DNA of 25,107 nucleotides from Lachnospiraceae bacterium UBA1753 (lineage in GTDB: Bacteria; Bacillota; Clostridia; Lachnospirales; Lachnospiraceae): NCBI GenBank assembly GCA_002317595.1, contig DCHL01000012.1, positions 6,617 through 31,723 of the forward strand, given 5' to 3'. Each line of letters begins with the position of its first letter. Positions within the stretch are counted from its first letter, which is position 1. Shown here one piece after another: positions 23,192 through 25,107 of this stretch. The translations under genes were made by a program, and so were the position numbers. The notes under the pieces are model-generated. The model saw nothing but the letters and a program-made list of their open reading frames with translations. It made no database searches and was not told where the DNA came from.

Positions 23192-24418
23192 TTAACCAAC
23201 CAGAGTCATTCTGTACCAGGTGAGGGCATCTATGTAAGCTTTGTAGATTACATCAATGTCCATCTCCTTAAGAGTAAGGATACGTGAAATCTCTTCCCAG
23301 TCAGCCTTCTCATAAAGCTTGATGAAGCTTAAGATGGGAGCAAACTTGCCTTCGCCGAAGATGAGGGCATCCTTGATGTCCTTGGATACCTGAATCATCG
23401 CAAGGGCTTCGCTCATTGGCTTCTCAAGTATGATGTCGAGCATTGAGAAGAGTCCCATGAGGAAGAGGTCGTCAGCCTGAAGCTTGAGCTCGAAAGCACC
23501 TGCCAGGTTCTCAGCAAATCTTGCGCGGAGAAGTGAGAGACGAGTGAGCTCGCTGGGCTTATCTGCGTAGAGCTGCTCCGTGACAACGGTGTTAATCCAT
23601 TTCTTGAGCTCGCGCTGTCCGAGCATTGCTGCTGCGTGGCGGATTGAAGAAATCTCAGCTGTCTTGACTACTCTGTTAACCATCTTGAGGAGTGAGAGTG
23701 TAAGGGCGGGATCGCGTCCAATCGTGTCAGCCGCACTCTGCAGGTCGAAGTCGGGAGCATTAACTACCTTGAGGAGCTGCAGGTATGTCACCTTGATAGG
23801 TGCAACTGAATTGTTGCCTATTGCCACGGGAAGTCTGTAGAACTCACCCTCAAAGAGGTCGTAGCCACCGGTCGCACACAGCACGTCGAAGGTGCTGGTT
23901 GTGTCGATATTGCCCGCAATGAGCTTCGCATTGGGGTAGAGCTTTGAGAAGAATATTTTAGCCTTCTCAATTACAATCTTCTTATTGTTGAGCAGGACAT
24001 AGTCCATGAGCGATAGAACCTGGGCATAGTCCATGAACTCAGAAACTGCCAGCTTACGGATAGCCAGCTTGTATCCGGCTTCCTTGAGCTCCTTGAGTCT
24101 GTTGATATATACCTCAACCGGAGGAACTGTCCTGTCAATCAGGAATACAATCTGGGCGTGTGGGATGCCCGTGCACTGTGAATCCATATCAGAGAAGATG
24201 GATACGTTGCTCACAGGAACGAAAATCGGCACATCGCCTGAAAGGGTCTCAATGCCCATAGCCTGAATGAGCTCAAGTCCTGGTATATTGGTGGCACCAT
24301 CGTTCATGCTGGTAACCATTGTAAGCGGATTTAAAAATGGATTGGACTTCTGCGAGAAGACAGAGTATGCCTTGACTGCCATGTCCTTGTCAAATAATGG
24401 AATCAATGTGATTAACAT
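23192..24418 (-). CDS. Degenerate EAL plus HDOD signalling protein (YuxH-like)
   Basis: A 408-aa cytoplasmic protein. The N-terminal half (about 1-190) has an EAL-like fold without catalytic residues. IDRTVPPVEVYINRLKELKEAGYKLAI lines up with the EAL middle, but the DDF motif is replaced by RKLAV and no EAL signature is present. The C-terminal half (about 195-400) is an HDOD domain (PDFDLQSAADTIGRDPALTLSLLKMVN). This matches the EAL-HDOD (YuxH/CdgJ) type, known in Vibrio to affect motility without hydrolysing c-di-GMP. The start at 24418 is chosen because AGGGGGA lies 7 nt upstream; an extension to 24481 adds an unlikely 21 residues. Confidence 0.88.
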   Translation of the reverse strand: MLITLIPLFDKDMAVKAYSVFSQKSNPFLNPLTMVTSMNDGATNIPGLELIQAMGIETLSGDVPIFVPVSNVSIFSDMDSQCTGIPHAQIVFLIDRTVPPVEVYINRLKELKEAGYKLAIRKLAVSEFMDYAQVLSLMDYVLLNNKKIVIEKAKIFFSKLYPNAKLIAGNIDTTSTFDVLCATGGYDLFEGEFYRLPVAIGNNSVAPIKVTYLQLLKVVNAPDFDLQSAADTIGRDPALTLSLLKMVNRVVKTAEISSIRHAAAMLGQRELKKWINTVVTEQLYADKPSELTRLSLLRARFAENLAGAFELKLQADDLFLMGLFSMLDIILEKPMSEALAMIQVSKDIKDALIFGEGKFAPILSFIKLYEKADWEEISRILTLKEMDIDVIYKAYIDALTWYRMTLVG

Positions 24419-24446
24419 ATGAATCCCCCTTTCTATTTTATCCGGC

Positions 24447-24458
24447 AGCATATATGCT
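24447..24458. promoter_or_regulatory. 12-bp palindrome in the leader of the EAL-HDOD gene
   Basis: AGCATATATGCT is a perfect palindrome about 30 nt before the minus-strand start and would lie within the mRNA leader if the upstream promoter is right. It could be an operator or a small hairpin near the ribosome binding site. Confidence 0.35.
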
Positions 24459-24483
24459 CCGAAAAAGAAATATCTCCACATCT

Positions 24484-24513
24484 AATGTATCACTTTACCG
24501 GCAATATTATCAA
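24484..24513 (-). promoter_or_regulatory. Possible promoter of the EAL-HDOD gene
   Basis: Read on the minus strand, TTGATA (24513-24508) and TACATT (24489-24484) are 18 nt apart and lie about 66 nt upstream of the start codon. The rest of the 230-nt divergent gap (24419-24648) holds a weak plus-strand candidate, TTGTCA at 24563-24568 with TACTTT 17 nt on, for the HD gene. I see no other feature in it. Confidence 0.45.
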
Positions 24514-24648
24514 GTACGTTGTTAAGTACAAAAGCGTGCGAAGAGCGTATGATTTCAGATACTTGTCAGATGGTGATAATTGTATTACTTTATTAAGAAA
24601 AGAAAAAGAGTATTATTTAGGAAGAAAAAGGAAAGTTGGAGGATTTTT

Positions 24649-25104
24649 ATGAGGGATTTCTCTAAGGCATCTGAGCGTGTGCAGCAGGCCCTGGCAATGG
24701 CGACAAAGGCGCATTTCGGACAGAAGGACAAAGCAGGGAAAGACTATATCCTGCATCCAATGACGGTGGCAGGCACAGTTTATGATATGGGCGATGACTA
24801 TATCATAGTCGCACTTCTTCATGATGTCGTTGAAGACACGGACGTGACAATCGATGAGATAGAAGCAGCTTTTGGAAAAAATATTGCAGATACTGTTTCC
24901 ATTGTGACACATGACGAGTCGGACTCGTATATGGATTATGTCCGTAAAATAAAGGAGAGCGGTAATGACATTGCTTTCCAGGTGAAGCTTGCTGATATGA
25001 AGAACAACATGGATCTGGGAAGACAGACTGTTATCACTGAGAAGGATATTGACAGGCTTGAGAAGAAATACATTCCTGCACTGAGATATCTTCTGTTTGG
25101 GTAA
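24649..25104 (+). CDS. Small HD-domain hydrolase, RelA/SpoT hydrolase-like
   Basis: A 151-aa cytoplasmic protein made of one HD domain. Metal and catalytic residues match the (p)ppGpp hydrolase domain of Rel/SpoT: His36 (YILHPMTVA), His58-Asp59 and Glu62-Asp63 (ALLHDVVEDT), and Asp116 with Asn119/Asn120 (VKLADMKNNM, where Rel has VKLADRLHNM). No synthetase, TGS or ACT domain is attached, so it resembles small alarmone hydrolases (MESH1-like), although other nucleotide substrates are possible. The start at 24649 is fixed by GGAGG a few bases upstream; an in-frame extension to 24580 is rich in Lys/Arg and unlikely. The gene is complete, ending 3 nt before the window edge. Confidence 0.88.
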   Translation: MRDFSKASERVQQALAMATKAHFGQKDKAGKDYILHPMTVAGTVYDMGDDYIIVALLHDVVEDTDVTIDEIEAAFGKNIADTVSIVTHDESDSYMDYVRKIKESGNDIAFQVKLADMKNNMDLGRQTVITEKDIDRLEKKYIPALRYLLFG

Positions 25105-25107
25105 TAT

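Overview
The window reads as a chromosomal segment of an anaerobic Firmicute of the family Lachnospiraceae, perhaps close to Butyrivibrio or Pseudobutyrivibrio. This rests on the purM-purN-purD run, on clpC and radA flanking a short conserved protein I associate with that family, on strong AGGAGG-type ribosome binding sites, and on a secreted protein with an acidic, aromatic C-terminus. The genus is a guess. I see no IS element, phage gene, CRISPR array or rRNA.

Positions 1-2745 hold the 3' end of purM, then purN and purD (de novo purine synthesis), followed by a zinc-ribbon protein resembling the flagellar-operon protein YvyF. Positions 2746-7631 hold three abutting small palindromes, a membrane-anchored protein with very biased composition, the ClpC chaperone, and a 136-aa protein of unknown function. 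A terminator closes this block. Positions 7709-11410 hold radA, tRNA-Trp with its own promoter and terminator, and the KtrB/KtrA potassium uptake pair. metY (sulfur assimilation into homocysteine) follows to 12741.

The most unusual region is 12768-20070. Two minus-strand genes of unknown function, one a 759-aa protein starting with a degenerate cyclic-nucleotide-binding-like fold, diverge from three tightly packed plus-strand genes. Those three are a membrane-anchored J-domain protein, a solute-binding lipoprotein with no transporter genes nearby, and a 7TM-PAS-GGDEF-EAL protein whose GGDEF site is degenerate and whose EAL site looks intact. A perfect palindrome (8-bp arms, 8-nt spacer) lies in the divergent promoter and overlaps a possible -10 box in each direction. 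I propose a sugar-sensing, c-di-GMP-degrading signalling unit with associated intracellular proteins.

Positions 20122-25104 hold gmd and fcl (GDP-L-fucose synthesis) on the minus strand, a divergent AraC-type regulator, a YuxH-like degenerate EAL-HDOD signalling protein, and a small HD hydrolase resembling the ppGpp hydrolase domain. Second-messenger functions (c-di-GMP and possibly ppGpp) recur through the right half of the window. All function calls come from reading motifs; no database search was made.
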